A stretch of 37,862 nt of DNA from Treponema sp. UBA3870 (GCA_002392275.1 DGGQ01000013.1:1011-38872); one strand, 5' to 3'; counted from the first letter of the stretch, positions 16,742-24,363 are shown. Notes: generated by a model not told the origin, from the sequence alone. Made by a program: numbers and translations.

Positions 16742-18094
16742 GTGAATGTCGTTTTCTACAGCACAAGCTCGAATGTTTTTTCTGGCGGGGATGTTGAAGT
16801 AAAATACTTTCCCCACAGAAGCCTGTGCCTTGACAGCCTTGCAAAAAAATTCCCCGGGCACCATTTTTCGGTGGTGGCGAATCTTCCGGGGCATTTTCTT
16901 TTTGATTTAGAATCGGACGAAATAAATCCACGCTCAAATCTTGTGAAATGCAGGGTGACGGACAAACTTTCCGCGGAGGATTTTGCTGCGGAGGTCTTAA
17001 ATGAAAAACCCGATGTAGCGATTTCGGCAACATCATGGTCCCCGCCTTTTGACTGGATGGGCCTTAAGGATTCCCTTGTCGCGGAGATTCTTGAAAAAAA
17101 TGGTGTGGAGACTGTCTGCCCGTCAAAGTCCACCCAGCTGATTTGCTTCGACAAAAAAAACACCGCGGACTTTTTGCGCCGGAACAATTTTCCATGTCCA
17201 CGCTCCGTTTATGTCCACCATGAATATTTTTGGGCCGAACGTGGAAACCGTGAGATTGCGGTGAACAATTACAAGGACTTTGTTCTTTCCGAAATCAAGA
17301 AAATGCGTTATCCGCTTGTAATCAAGGACTGCGTTGGTCTTAGCTCCTATGGCATGGAAGTTTCTGTCTCTTTTGCGCAGGCTGTGCACTATCTGAAAAA
17401 CGGACGGAATGTTTCGGACAGGCTTGTGGAGGAGTATATCGACGGTCTGCATTTTGGAACTGAAATCTATGGGCGCAACGGAAAGTACAATGTCATGCCG
17501 CCGCTTCTTTTTTCGCTCAACCGGTATGGAATCACAAGTCCAAAGCTTAGCGTGAAGATGGGGCCGGTCGTTTCCGAGGATTTCAAAATTGCCGGGCTAA
17601 AAAAAATGCTTGTGGAGCTTGCATCGAAAATTGATTTGAACGGATTTGCCCAGGTGGATTTGATTTTCAGCGGCGGCCAGTGGTTTGTTGTCGAAATCAA
17701 TCCGCGACTTTCGGGAATGACGGAGACCTATGCCGCGTCGATGGGTATGAGTGTTTTTGATTTGATGCTGGGAACCGCTTTTGATTCCGCGTCCGATTTT
17801 CCTGAGCCAAAGTTTGTCTGCAATTTTAAGCTGCCGCTTCTTGATGATTGTCTTTTTGAAAAAATCTCCAGACTGCCGTGGATTGGCTATCTGCACCAGC
17901 ACAAAAATCTTGCCGCAAAACAGGAGAGGGAAAAGGGGTACTGCGAGGCGGTTGCCGGTGGATTCGACACAGCAATGGAATTGGTTCAGGCTCTGGACAA
18001 AACAAAAACTCTTTTCCCCGAAATTTTTGACGGACCTGTCTGGGACCATATCCTCTGGGCGGAAAAAATTTTAGGCCGGCATTCGGGGGCTTGA
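16742..18094 (+). CDS. ATP-grasp domain enzyme, substrate unknown
   Basis: A 450-residue protein translated from GTG at 16742, only 2 nt after the ilvB stop, so it is almost certainly co-transcribed. Residues about 1-110 form a Rossmann-like preATP-grasp part (MNVVFYSTSSNVFSGG). The ATP-grasp fold follows, with KMRYPLVIKDCVGLSSYGM as the nucleotide-binding loop, VEEYIDGLHFGTEIYG, and the metal-binding end QVDLIFSGGQWFVVEINPRL (Glu and Asn of ENP-type motif as EINPR). The family joins a carboxylate to an amine or thiol nucleophile using ATP (D-Ala-D-Ala ligase, carbamoyl-phosphate synthase and biotin carboxylase relatives). The substrate cannot be read from sequence; tight coupling to ilvB may hint at amino-acid metabolism. 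Its TGA stop lies inside the -35 box of the downstream promoter. Confidence 0.85.
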   Translation: MNVVFYSTSSNVFSGGDVEVKYFPHRSLCLDSLAKKFPGHHFSVVANLPGHFLFDLESDEINPRSNLVKCRVTDKLSAEDFAAEVLNEKPDVAISATSWSPPFDWMGLKDSLVAEILEKNGVETVCPSKSTQLICFDKKNTADFLRRNNFPCPRSVYVHHEYFWAERGNREIAVNNYKDFVLSEIKKMRYPLVIKDCVGLSSYGMEVSVSFAQAVHYLKNGRNVSDRLVEEYIDGLHFGTEIYGRNGKYNVMPPLLFSLNRYGITSPKLSVKMGPVVSEDFKIAGLKKMLVELASKIDLNGFAQVDLIFSGGQWFVVEINPRLSGMTETYAASMGMSVFDLMLGTAFDSASDFPEPKFVCNFKLPLLDDCLFEKISRLPWIGYLHQHKNLAAKQEREKGYCEAVAGGFDTAMELVQALDKTKTLFPEIFDGPVWDHILWAEKILGRHSGA

Positions 18095-18119
18095 CATAAA
18101 ACAATGTGGCAGGTATTAT
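18091..18119 (+). promoter_or_regulatory. Near-perfect sigma-70 promoter for a candidate small RNA
   Basis: TTGACA (18091-18096), 17-nt spacer, TATTAT (18114-18119). The -35 box contains the stop codon of the ATP-grasp gene. The expected start is about 18126. Confidence 0.75.
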
Positions 18120-18125
18120 AGAAGT

Positions 18126-18225
18126 GTAAGTTAGTTATTGCTAACTCTAATCTGAATATAACGGGGGTGCGGCTGGTATTCTCCTTATCACAGCCAAAAA
18201 AATTGCCGCATCCCTGTTTTTTTTT
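18126..18225 (+). ncRNA. Candidate ~95-nt small RNA (or terminated leader)
   Basis: A consensus promoter is followed by about 95 nt with no open reading frame and a strong terminator, the layout of a bacterial sRNA gene. A 5' hairpin, GTTAG-TTATTG-CTAAC, lies at about 18130-18145. The terminator stem is GGGTGCGGC (18165-18173) with GCCGCATCCC (18205-18214), ending in about nine T. The ~31-nt loop of that stem contains TCTCCTT (18180-18186), whose CTCCTT is the exact complement of a AAGGAG Shine-Dalgarno. A second, competing hairpin (GGCTG 18171-18175 with CAGCC 18191-18195) would also expose it. I do not recognise it as SRP RNA, 6S RNA, tmRNA, RNase P or a known riboswitch. The alternative is an attenuated leader of rnhA. 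Confidence 0.55.
18165..18225 (+). terminator. Strong rho-independent terminator before rnhA
   Basis: GGGTGCGGC (18165-18173) pairs with GCCGCATCCC (18205-18214) and an uninterrupted T run follows at 18217-18225. It ends the candidate sRNA and probably also read-through from ilvB and the ATP-grasp gene. Confidence 0.8.
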
Positions 18226-18236
18226 CAAAATTGTTT

Positions 18237-18242
18237 TATAAT
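18237..18242 (+). promoter_or_regulatory. -10 box of rnhA, probably leaderless
   Basis: TATAAT lies 7 nt upstream of the ATG at 18250 and just after the terminator T run. The -35 region is poor. It supports the 18250 start because 18241 would lie inside the -10 box. Confidence 0.45.
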
Positions 18243-18249
18243 GTCTGCC

Positions 18250-18702
18250 ATGGAAAACACATTGACAATTTATACCGACGGTGGATGCTCCGGAAACCCT
18301 GGTCCAGGCGGATGGGGATGCGTGATTATTGACGGCGGAAACTTGACTAAGATTAGCGGCGGAGAGGAAAGGTCAACCAACAACAGGATGGAGCTTACAG
18401 CCGCAATTGCAGCTCTGGATGCCGCCTACAAGAACAGCGAGTGGCGTGAAAGAAAAATTGAAGTCTACTCCGACAGCCAGTATGTGAAAAATGGAATCAC
18501 CTCGTGGATAAAAAAATGGAAAAGCAATGGATGGCGTACAGCCGCAAAAAAGCCTGTGCTGAATCAGGACCTTTGGCGTGAGCTGGATGAGCTTTACGGA
18601 CGCCTGAACATTGACTGGAAATGGGTCAAGGGACACGCGGGTGTCGAGTACAATGAAATCTGCGACCAGCTTTGCAAAATGGAGATGGAAAAGTTCCGTT
18701 AA
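18250..18702 (+). CDS. rnhA: Ribonuclease HI
   Basis: A 150-residue protein of the size of bacterial RNase HI, which cuts the RNA strand of RNA-DNA hybrids at replication and in R-loops. The catalytic set is visible. D10 lies in YTDGGCSGNPGPGGWG. The glutamate is in NNRMELTAAIAAL, the aspartate in VYSDSQYVKNGI, and the final aspartate near the C-terminus in VEYNEICDQLCK. The basic handle region (SWIKKWKSNGWRTAAKKPV) that binds the hybrid is present. I prefer ATG 18250 to ATG 18241 because the TATAAT at 18237-18242 overlaps the latter; neither has a Shine-Dalgarno. The stop codon overlaps the stop of the convergent lipoprotein gene. Confidence 0.95.
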   Translation: MENTLTIYTDGGCSGNPGPGGWGCVIIDGGNLTKISGGEERSTNNRMELTAAIAALDAAYKNSEWRERKIEVYSDSQYVKNGITSWIKKWKSNGWRTAAKKPVLNQDLWRELDELYGRLNIDWKWVKGHAGVEYNEICDQLCKMEMEKFR

Positions 18703-19685
18703 TCCGCAAGGACGAATCCATTTATCTGGACCGCAACTGTGTCGGCAAGGGATGCCTTTTTCAGGTTCTTTAGACATTCAGGAACTTTGGTGAAATCAAA
18801 ATTCGCAAAGTAGCATGGAATGGGCTGCCCCGTTTCCAATGAAAAATCCAGGGTCCCTGAAATGGCTCCCTCGTTCTTGCATACGACGGTCTGGACATAG
18901 TTTTGGTCAAGACTTTCTGTTATAAGAACAGAGTACACCGTTCCGTTGAATTCCGTCAGTCCTCTGTTCCATTTTACAAAGGCGTAGTACGTGGTCTGCC
19001 CCACGGAGTCTGGAGTTGCGTCAACAAGTGGTCCGTCAGTTTCATCCGTTTTTTCCGTGAACACAATTTCATTTCCGAACATCGTTATGTAAAAAAGATT
19101 TGAGTCGTCCATGCCGGCAATGTCGAGCGCGTTGGGAAGATTCGGAGGAAGCTCCTTTATGTAAATCTCCCGACCGTCGTCATTGATTTCATATACAAAG
19201 TCCATCGTCGATTCAAGTCTTGCGCGTCCGTATGATTCGTAGCTTTTTTTTATGAGCTGCGCGTAGTTCTTTTTTGATTCACCGTCCATGACCATGGTTC
19301 CGTTGCCCAGAAGCTCCGCCATGTCTTTGTCCATGCTTTTCATTTTTTCGTTTACAAAATCCTTCAGCGAATTGGTCGGCCTTCCATTTGCGTAAAGTTT
19401 TTTTGGCGCAAAATAAAGTTTTTTCTCCTCGCCGTTGTAGCTGTAGTCCGCCACACATTCGTCGAGCATTTTTGGTTCTCCAGGATTTTCATAATCCATT
19501 GTGCTTATCAAAACACTTTTGTCGTATCCAAACTTTAGCTGAATCTGGGATGATTTTTCACAAAAAGTTTTTCCCGCAAAATCATCTTTCCCGACTGGGG
19601 CCGGCAGTTTTTGACTTTCATTTTTCGAGCAGGAGAAAGCCATTAGCGGAATCAATGCGGCGGCAATCAACAAAAATTTTTTCAT
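18699..19685 (-). CDS. Lipoprotein of unknown function
   Basis: A 328-residue protein with an N-terminal lipoprotein signal peptide ending AFSC (lipidated C19), so it should be attached to the envelope. The mature part is a mixed alpha/beta sequence without a motif I recognise. It starts with a strand-rich segment (FAGKTFCEKSSQIQLKFG), has a Lys/Met-rich helix near the middle (LKDFVNEKMKSMDKDMAELL) and then more beta strands including LVDATPD. Layout and several short segments resemble the next gene upstream (19698-20705): FAGKTFCEKSS there aligns with LPQNYFCISED, and LVDATPD with LVDATKN. The two look like diverged paralogues in one operon. The gap to that gene is 12 nt. Its stop codon overlaps rnhA's in convergent orientation. 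Confidence 0.75.
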   Translation of the reverse strand: MKKFLLIAAALIPLMAFSCSKNESQKLPAPVGKDDFAGKTFCEKSSQIQLKFGYDKSVLISTMDYENPGEPKMLDECVADYSYNGEEKKLYFAPKKLYANGRPTNSLKDFVNEKMKSMDKDMAELLGNGTMVMDGESKKNYAQLIKKSYESYGRARLESTMDFVYEINDDGREIYIKELPPNLPNALDIAGMDDSNLFYITMFGNEIVFTEKTDETDGPLVDATPDSVGQTTYYAFVKWNRGLTEFNGTVYSVLITESLDQNYVQTVVCKNEGAISGTLDFSLETGQPIPCYFANFDFTKVPECLKNLKKASLADTVAVQINGFVLAD

Positions 19686-19697
19686 ACAGGTTTCTTC

Positions 19698-20705
19698 CTA
19701 AAATAGCGTTGCGTCTGATACGGGGAAATCGTCTTCTGGTGTTGTCATCCACAAAAGTCCGGGGCATAATATTTTTTGAGCGGAAAAAACAGTTCCCGGC
19801 GTGATTAAAAAATCTTTCGGCGCGTCAATGATTTCCATTTTACATTCGACGGTCTGTGAATCCGAGACGTTTGTTCCCTCCTCGATTGTGACAGATATTT
19901 TCCCAGTCTCCGTCAAACTTGCGTCGCGGGAGCCTTTCGGTTTTTCAAATTCATAAAGTGTTGCGGAAAGATTCTGTCCGTCATCAAACAGCACGCCTCC
20001 AAACTTTTGTTCAGCACCGTCCGTTTCTGTAAGTATAAAAATCACGTTGTCCTTTAACGAAATGCTTCCCTCAAAACTGCTTGAAGTGAATGTGAGTTTT
20101 GATGAAAAATTTTTTGTCGCATCAACAAGAACACCGTTTCCTTCTCGCACAATCTCAAAGGTCTTGATTTCAAAAAGAACGCCGCCGACATATCTGTAAA
20201 CGCGGTCAAAAAGTATGTCCCGCAGAAGACCGTTCCCCTTGAGAGAAACCGAGTCCATCTCCACAAGGATTTTTTCTTTTATTGCCTCCGTGAGCCTTTT
20301 GCAGATTTCAAGTGAGCTGGAGATTTCCTCGCATCCATCAAGCAGTGACTTTCGTTTTATGTAAAGCTCACATTTTTCACTGTCCACAGAATATTCAGCG
20401 TTCCATTTTAGGTTGAGAACAAAGTATCCGTCGAATGAAAAAGACTCTTCCAGGCACAAATGTTTTTCATCCAAAAAATTGAACGACAGGGAATAGCTGT
20501 CCTCGCTTATGCAAAAATAGTTTTGCGGCAAAGTGTTTTCCCCGACCGTCTCTGGAAGAACTGCGGAATCAATTTTTTCCGTCCATCTTTCTTCCACGGC
20601 GGCCACAGCTGGTTGTGATGTCTTTGTTTTCAAAAAAGCGAAGCACGCAATCGAAACCACGGCAAGCACCGTCCAAATTAAAATAGAAAAAATCTGTCTG
20701 TTCAT
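19698..20705 (-). CDS. Membrane-anchored envelope protein of unknown function, paralogue of its neighbour
   Basis: A 335-residue protein. The N-terminal segment (residues about 5-25, IFSILIWTVLAVVSIACFAF) is either a single membrane anchor or a relaxed spirochaete-type lipoprotein signal with C21. The mature part is rich in beta strands and acidic residues (NYFCISEDSYSLSFNFLDEK, GVLVDATKNFSSKLTF). It has the same general order of elements as the lipoprotein encoded 12 nt downstream. I chose ATG 20705, which has GGATTGAGG upstream, over the in-frame TTG at 20714. Function is not recognisable. The operon order is methyltransferase, this gene, lipoprotein, all read from the divergent promoter at 21536-21564. 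Confidence 0.7.
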   Translation of the reverse strand: MNRQIFSILIWTVLAVVSIACFAFLKTKTSQPAVAAVEERWTEKIDSAVLPETVGENTLPQNYFCISEDSYSLSFNFLDEKHLCLEESFSFDGYFVLNLKWNAEYSVDSEKCELYIKRKSLLDGCEEISSSLEICKRLTEAIKEKILVEMDSVSLKGNGLLRDILFDRVYRYVGGVLFEIKTFEIVREGNGVLVDATKNFSSKLTFTSSSFEGSISLKDNVIFILTETDGAEQKFGGVLFDDGQNLSATLYEFEKPKGSRDASLTETGKISVTIEEGTNVSDSQTVECKMEIIDAPKDFLITPGTVFSAQKILCPGLLWMTTPEDDFPVSDATLF

Positions 20706-20729
20706 AAACCTCAATCCTTTGTCGCCGTC

Positions 20730-21503
20730 CTACCAGCGGAACATTGCAACCCTGCTGTCTTTTTCGTTTTTTCTTCGGCAGATTCTTCTGGATTTCCACC
20801 CAAAGCCCTGCATCAATTCGCTGAAAAGATATTCGCTCTCAAGCTCCAGTTTCCCGTTCATCTTTAGAATCTCGTCGCAGGATTTTATGCCCCGTCCCCA
20901 GCGCGCATCCTTTATTGCGTATTTTTTTTCAAGCCGTGACATCGCAAAGGGTGACCAGAAATCAAAGACCGCATGTCCAGTGGAAAATGAGTCCGTCAAA
21001 ATCTGGAGCATGGTCGCAATCTTTTTTGCAGAAAAATGTAGCGAAAGTCCCTGCGCAATAATCAGAGGCTCCCTGTCCTTTGCCACAAAGACCGTCCATC
21101 CAGACTCTGTCGCGCTTCCCTCCAGTTCCATAAAACGTTCTCCGCTGGAAAAAATGTTTTTGCGCTTTTCCATCATCTCCGGCAAATCGACATCGTACCA
21201 GAAGATTTTTCCATTGTCCAACTTGCCAAAAAAATTGTCGTAGCCACATCCAAGGTTCACCACGGCACAGTCGCCATGTGCTCCGATAAAGTCCCTTACG
21301 GTCTTTTCAATCAAAATTGCGGACGCGACCATATTTTCATGCACAAAAAAATTGTCATATCTTTTTATGTCCAGTCCAAGTTTTTGCGCAAGGGAGACGG
21401 ACTCGGAATCATTCAGGCGACTCTTTTTTCTCCCCGATTCTGACGCACGCACCGAAAGACTGATTAGCGAAGTTTCGACAGGCGAGTTGAGCAAAAATGG
21501 CAT
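20730..21503 (-). CDS. LCMT/TcmP-type class I SAM-dependent methyltransferase
   Basis: A 257-residue protein of the leucine carboxyl methyltransferase (PPM1/LCMT, TcmP-like) family. The SAM-binding motif I is VVNLGCGYDNFFGKL, about residues 86-100, the LGxGxD(S/N/T)xxxRL variant typical of this family. WYDVDLPEMMEKRKN is the acidic motif II (ribose-binding Asp) and AKDREPLIIAQGLSLHFS is the conserved post-II segment. Bacterial members methylate hydroxyl or carboxyl groups of small molecules; the target here is unknown. The ATG at 21503 has GGAGG five bases upstream; a GTG at 21515 is in frame but contains that ribosome-binding site. It is divergent from cimA and heads an operon with the two related envelope proteins. 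Confidence 0.85.
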   Translation of the reverse strand: MPFLLNSPVETSLISLSVRASESGRKKSRLNDSESVSLAQKLGLDIKRYDNFFVHENMVASAILIEKTVRDFIGAHGDCAVVNLGCGYDNFFGKLDNGKIFWYDVDLPEMMEKRKNIFSSGERFMELEGSATESGWTVFVAKDREPLIIAQGLSLHFSAKKIATMLQILTDSFSTGHAVFDFWSPFAMSRLEKKYAIKDARWGRGIKSCDEILKMNGKLELESEYLFSELMQGFGWKSRRICRRKNEKDSRVAMFRW

Positions 21504-21535
21504 AGGAACCTCCACGGCACAAAATTTTCCCTTCC

Positions 21536-21564
21536 ATTATAGATTAAAATACATCGGTTTACAA
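21536..21564 (-). promoter_or_regulatory. Promoter of the methyltransferase operon, sharing its -35 with the cimA promoter
   Basis: Minus strand TTGTAA (21564-21559), 17-nt spacer, TATAAT (21541-21536). The hexamer at 21559-21564 is also the -35 (TTACAA) of the divergent cimA promoter. Confidence 0.7.
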
Positions 21565-21587
21565 TTGCCTTGTTTTTGGGGTATAAT
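21559..21587 (+). promoter_or_regulatory. Promoter of cimA-leuB, sharing its -35 with the divergent promoter
   Basis: TTACAA (21559-21564), 17-nt spacer, TATAAT (21582-21587). The expected start is about 21594, giving a ~24-nt leader with GGAGG before the ATG at 21618. Confidence 0.7.
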
Positions 21588-21617
21588 TCGGGCAGTCTGG
21601 ACAGGCTTGGAGGATTT

Positions 21618-23213
21618 ATGGCTGAAATAGAGATTTTGGATTCAACTTTGCGTGACGGTTCGCAGGGTGAGGGCATTTCTTATTCCGTGCAGGACAAGAT
21701 TCATATTGTGGAGGCCCTTGATGAGCTTGGCGTAAAGTACATTGAGGCTGGAAATCCGGGAAGCAATCCAAAGGACATGGAATTTTTCCAGAGGGCAGCG
21801 GAACTGAATCTCAAACATGCAAAGCTGGTGGCATTCGGTTCGACCAGACGCAAGGGGATTCCTTGTGCCGAGGACGCAAATCTCCAGTCCCTTTTGACTG
21901 CGGGAACCGAGGACGTGGTGATTTTTGGAAAGAGCTGGGATTTTCAGGTAACGGATATTCTTCACGCGACTCTGGAGGAAAATCTGGACATGATACGGGA
22001 GACCTGTGCCTTCCTGAAATCCAACGGACGCAATGTAATGTATGATGCCGAACACTTTTTTTCTGGCTACCAGGCAAATTCCGGCTACGCAATGGAAACT
22101 TTGCAGGCCGCTGTTGATGGTGGTGCTTCGGTGCTTGTTCTTTGCGAGACAAAGGGCGGCTGCATGATGAACGATCTCCGCGCAATTACCAAAAATGTTG
22201 TTGAAAGATTCGGCTCCAAAGTGAAAATCGGAATACACACGCACAATGATTCGGGTCTTGCGGTGGCAAACTCCTTGATTGCTGTTGAGTCCGGGATTAC
22301 CCATGTCCAGGGCGTGCTGCTCGGTTTTGGCGAGAGGACCGGCAACGCAAATCTTTCGACAATAATTTCCGACCTCCAGCTGAAGATGGGCTACAGCTGC
22401 ATTCCGCCGGAAAGTCTAAAGAACCTGACAGCGATATGCAAGCGTGTGGCTGAAATCACCAACATAACTCTTGAATCCGGGATGCCCTATGTTGGACAGA
22501 ATGCTTTTGCGCACAAGGCCGGTATGCACATAGATGCCGTACTGAAAAATCCTGCCGCATACGAGCATGTGAATCCCGATTCGGTTGGAAACGAGCGTGT
22601 GTTCCTTATGAGCGAGGTTGCGGGCCGCTCGATGATTATAGAAAAAATCCACAAGTTCAACCCCGACATAACAAAGGACAATCCCGTTGTCGCCGACATA
22701 GTTAAGCAGGTTAAGGACCTTGAGCACGAGGGCTACCAGTTTGAGGGAGCGGAGGGAAGTTTCGAGCTTCTTGTCCGCAAGGCGATTGGAAAATACCAGC
22801 CATTCTTCAAGCTGCACTACTACAAGACCAGCGGAGAGATTCCTCTTGTCGAGGAGGGACTTTACTCCTTTGCCCAGGTGAAGATTGCCGTTGACGACCA
22901 CATCGAGATTGCCGCGGGAGAGGGAAACGGTCCTGTCAATGCTCTTGACAACGCTCTCCGTTCCGCTCTGAAGACTTTCTATCCGAGCGTTGACCATATC
23001 CGCCTGACCGACTACAAGGTACGTGTCCTTGACAGCAAAAGCGCAACCGCAAGCCGTGTCCGTGTTTTGATTGAAAGCTCCGACGGAAGCGATTCATGGA
23101 CAACGATGGGTGTGAGCTGCGACGTTGTTGAGGCTTCATGGATGGCCCTTGTGGATTCGTTCGAGTACAAGCTGATTAAGGACATAGAGAAAAAATACCA
23201 GAAATTCATTTAG
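21618..23213 (+). CDS. cimA: (R)-citramalate synthase
   Basis: A 531-residue member of the isopropylmalate/citramalate synthase (DRE-TIM metallolyase) family. The TIM-barrel part begins DSTLRDGSQGEG, with the Arg-Asp pair that polarises the oxo-acid. It holds the metal-binding HTHNDSG (about residues 212-218) and the glycine loop GLGER equivalent GFGERTGNANL. FGSTRRKGIP, FGKSWDFQVTDIL and DAEHFFSGY match the citramalate synthase subgroup rather than LeuA. The C-terminal ~150 residues form the LeuA-type allosteric dimer domain, probably sensing isoleucine. The reaction is pyruvate plus acetyl-CoA to citramalate, the first step of threonine-independent isoleucine synthesis. ATG 21618 is chosen because GGAGG lies 4 nt upstream; the longer frame from 21570 overlaps the promoter. 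leuB follows 24 nt downstream. Confidence 0.93.
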   Translation: MAEIEILDSTLRDGSQGEGISYSVQDKIHIVEALDELGVKYIEAGNPGSNPKDMEFFQRAAELNLKHAKLVAFGSTRRKGIPCAEDANLQSLLTAGTEDVVIFGKSWDFQVTDILHATLEENLDMIRETCAFLKSNGRNVMYDAEHFFSGYQANSGYAMETLQAAVDGGASVLVLCETKGGCMMNDLRAITKNVVERFGSKVKIGIHTHNDSGLAVANSLIAVESGITHVQGVLLGFGERTGNANLSTIISDLQLKMGYSCIPPESLKNLTAICKRVAEITNITLESGMPYVGQNAFAHKAGMHIDAVLKNPAAYEHVNPDSVGNERVFLMSEVAGRSMIIEKIHKFNPDITKDNPVVADIVKQVKDLEHEGYQFEGAEGSFELLVRKAIGKYQPFFKLHYYKTSGEIPLVEEGLYSFAQVKIAVDDHIEIAAGEGNGPVNALDNALRSALKTFYPSVDHIRLTDYKVRVLDSKSATASRVRVLIESSDGSDSWTTMGVSCDVVEASWMALVDSFEYKLIKDIEKKYQKFI

Positions 23214-23237
23214 AATTTTTTTTATGGGAGAAATAGA

Positions 23238-24332
23238 ATGGAAAAGAACATTGCCTTGATTCCTGGAGATGGAATCGGACCTGATGTTGTCGCGGAAGCC
23301 GTAAAGGTTTTGGACGTGGTGGCAAAAAAATTTGGTCACAAGTGGAACTACACAAACGTTGTGGCCGGTGGAGCCGCAATCGACAAGTGGGGGAAACCTC
23401 TTCCACAGGACCAGCTGGACATCTGTCTTAAAAGTGACGCGGTTCTTCTTGGTGCGGTCGGTGGACCAAAGTGGGACAATGTTGCCCCTGAGATTCGTCC
23501 GGAAAAGGCTCTGCTTGGACTTCGCGGTGGAATGAAAGTTTATGCGAACCTTCGTCCCGCTGTAATGTGGAAGCAGCTCAAGGCGGCATGTCCGCTGAAG
23601 GATGAGATTGTCGGAACTGGCCTTGACATTTTGGTTGTGCGCGAGCTGACAGGCGGAATCTACTTTGGCGACAGGGGAACCTCCGAGGATGGAAAGACTG
23701 CGTGGGACACAGAAAAATATACATGGGCAGAAATCGAGCGCATAGTCCGCATGGGATTTGAGTTTGCCCGCAACAGAAAAAAGCATCTGACGGTTGTTGA
23801 CAAGGCGAATATTTTGAACTCGTCACGTCTTTGGAGAAAAGTGGCTGAGGAAGTCCACAAGGATTATTCCGATGTCACACTTGATTTCCTCTACATCGAC
23901 AACGCGGCAATGCAGATGGTTCGCGCTCCACGCCAGTTTGATGTAATCGCGACAAGCAATATGTTCGGAGATATTCTCACCGACGAGGCATCCCAGATTA
24001 CCGGCTCCATCGGAATGTTGGCATCTGCTTCCCTGGGAGATGGAAAGGGACCTGGACTTTACGAGCCAATCCACGGTTCGGCACCAGATATTGCAGGAAA
24101 AGATTTGGCGAATCCACTTGCGACAATTCTTTCTGCGTCAATGCTTCTCCGCTACAGCTTTGGTCTTGAGACCGAGGCAAAGGCAATTGAGGATGCTGTG
24201 AATTCTGTCCTTGATGATGGATGGCGCACAGGTGACATTGCTGGTGACGACAGGGAAAAAATCTCAGCGGCGGGAAAACTTGTCGGAACAAAAAAGATGG
24301 GCGAGCTTGTCGTTGAGTATCTGAACAAATAG
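23238..24332 (+). CDS. leuB: 3-isopropylmalate (and beta-methylmalate) dehydrogenase
   Basis: A 364-residue NAD-dependent beta-decarboxylating dehydrogenase. The N-terminus IALIPGDGIGPDVVAEAVKV and the substrate loop RPEKALLGLRGGMKVYANLR are LeuB-type. VVRELTGGIYFG carries the conserved tyrosine, and GDILTDEASQITGSIGMLAS the metal-binding aspartates. The NAD loop is YEPIHGSAPDIAGKDLANPL, whose second half distinguishes LeuB from isocitrate dehydrogenase. It oxidises 3-isopropylmalate in leucine synthesis. In the citramalate route it also converts erythro-beta-methylmalate to 2-oxobutyrate, which its place directly behind cimA supports. The ribosome-binding site GGGAGAAA precedes the ATG. leuC and leuD are not in the window. 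A bidirectional terminator follows. Confidence 0.96.
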   Translation: MEKNIALIPGDGIGPDVVAEAVKVLDVVAKKFGHKWNYTNVVAGGAAIDKWGKPLPQDQLDICLKSDAVLLGAVGGPKWDNVAPEIRPEKALLGLRGGMKVYANLRPAVMWKQLKAACPLKDEIVGTGLDILVVRELTGGIYFGDRGTSEDGKTAWDTEKYTWAEIERIVRMGFEFARNRKKHLTVVDKANILNSSRLWRKVAEEVHKDYSDVTLDFLYIDNAAMQMVRAPRQFDVIATSNMFGDILTDEASQITGSIGMLASASLGDGKGPGLYEPIHGSAPDIAGKDLANPLATILSASMLLRYSFGLETEAKAIEDAVNSVLDDGWRTGDIAGDDREKISAAGKLVGTKKMGELVVEYLNK

Positions 24333-24363
24333 AACCAGATTTTAGTCGCTATTAAAATAAAAG

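Noticed and set aside
20533..21243. 236-residue plus-strand open frame
   Set aside because: Antisense to the methyltransferase and the envelope protein gene, Ser/Phe/Lys-biased with no domain.
21464..21500. Sequence TTTCGACAGGCGAGTTGAGC resembling part of the 8224-8360 element
   Set aside because: It lies within the coding start of the methyltransferase gene and lacks the terminal repeats, so similarity is probably by chance.
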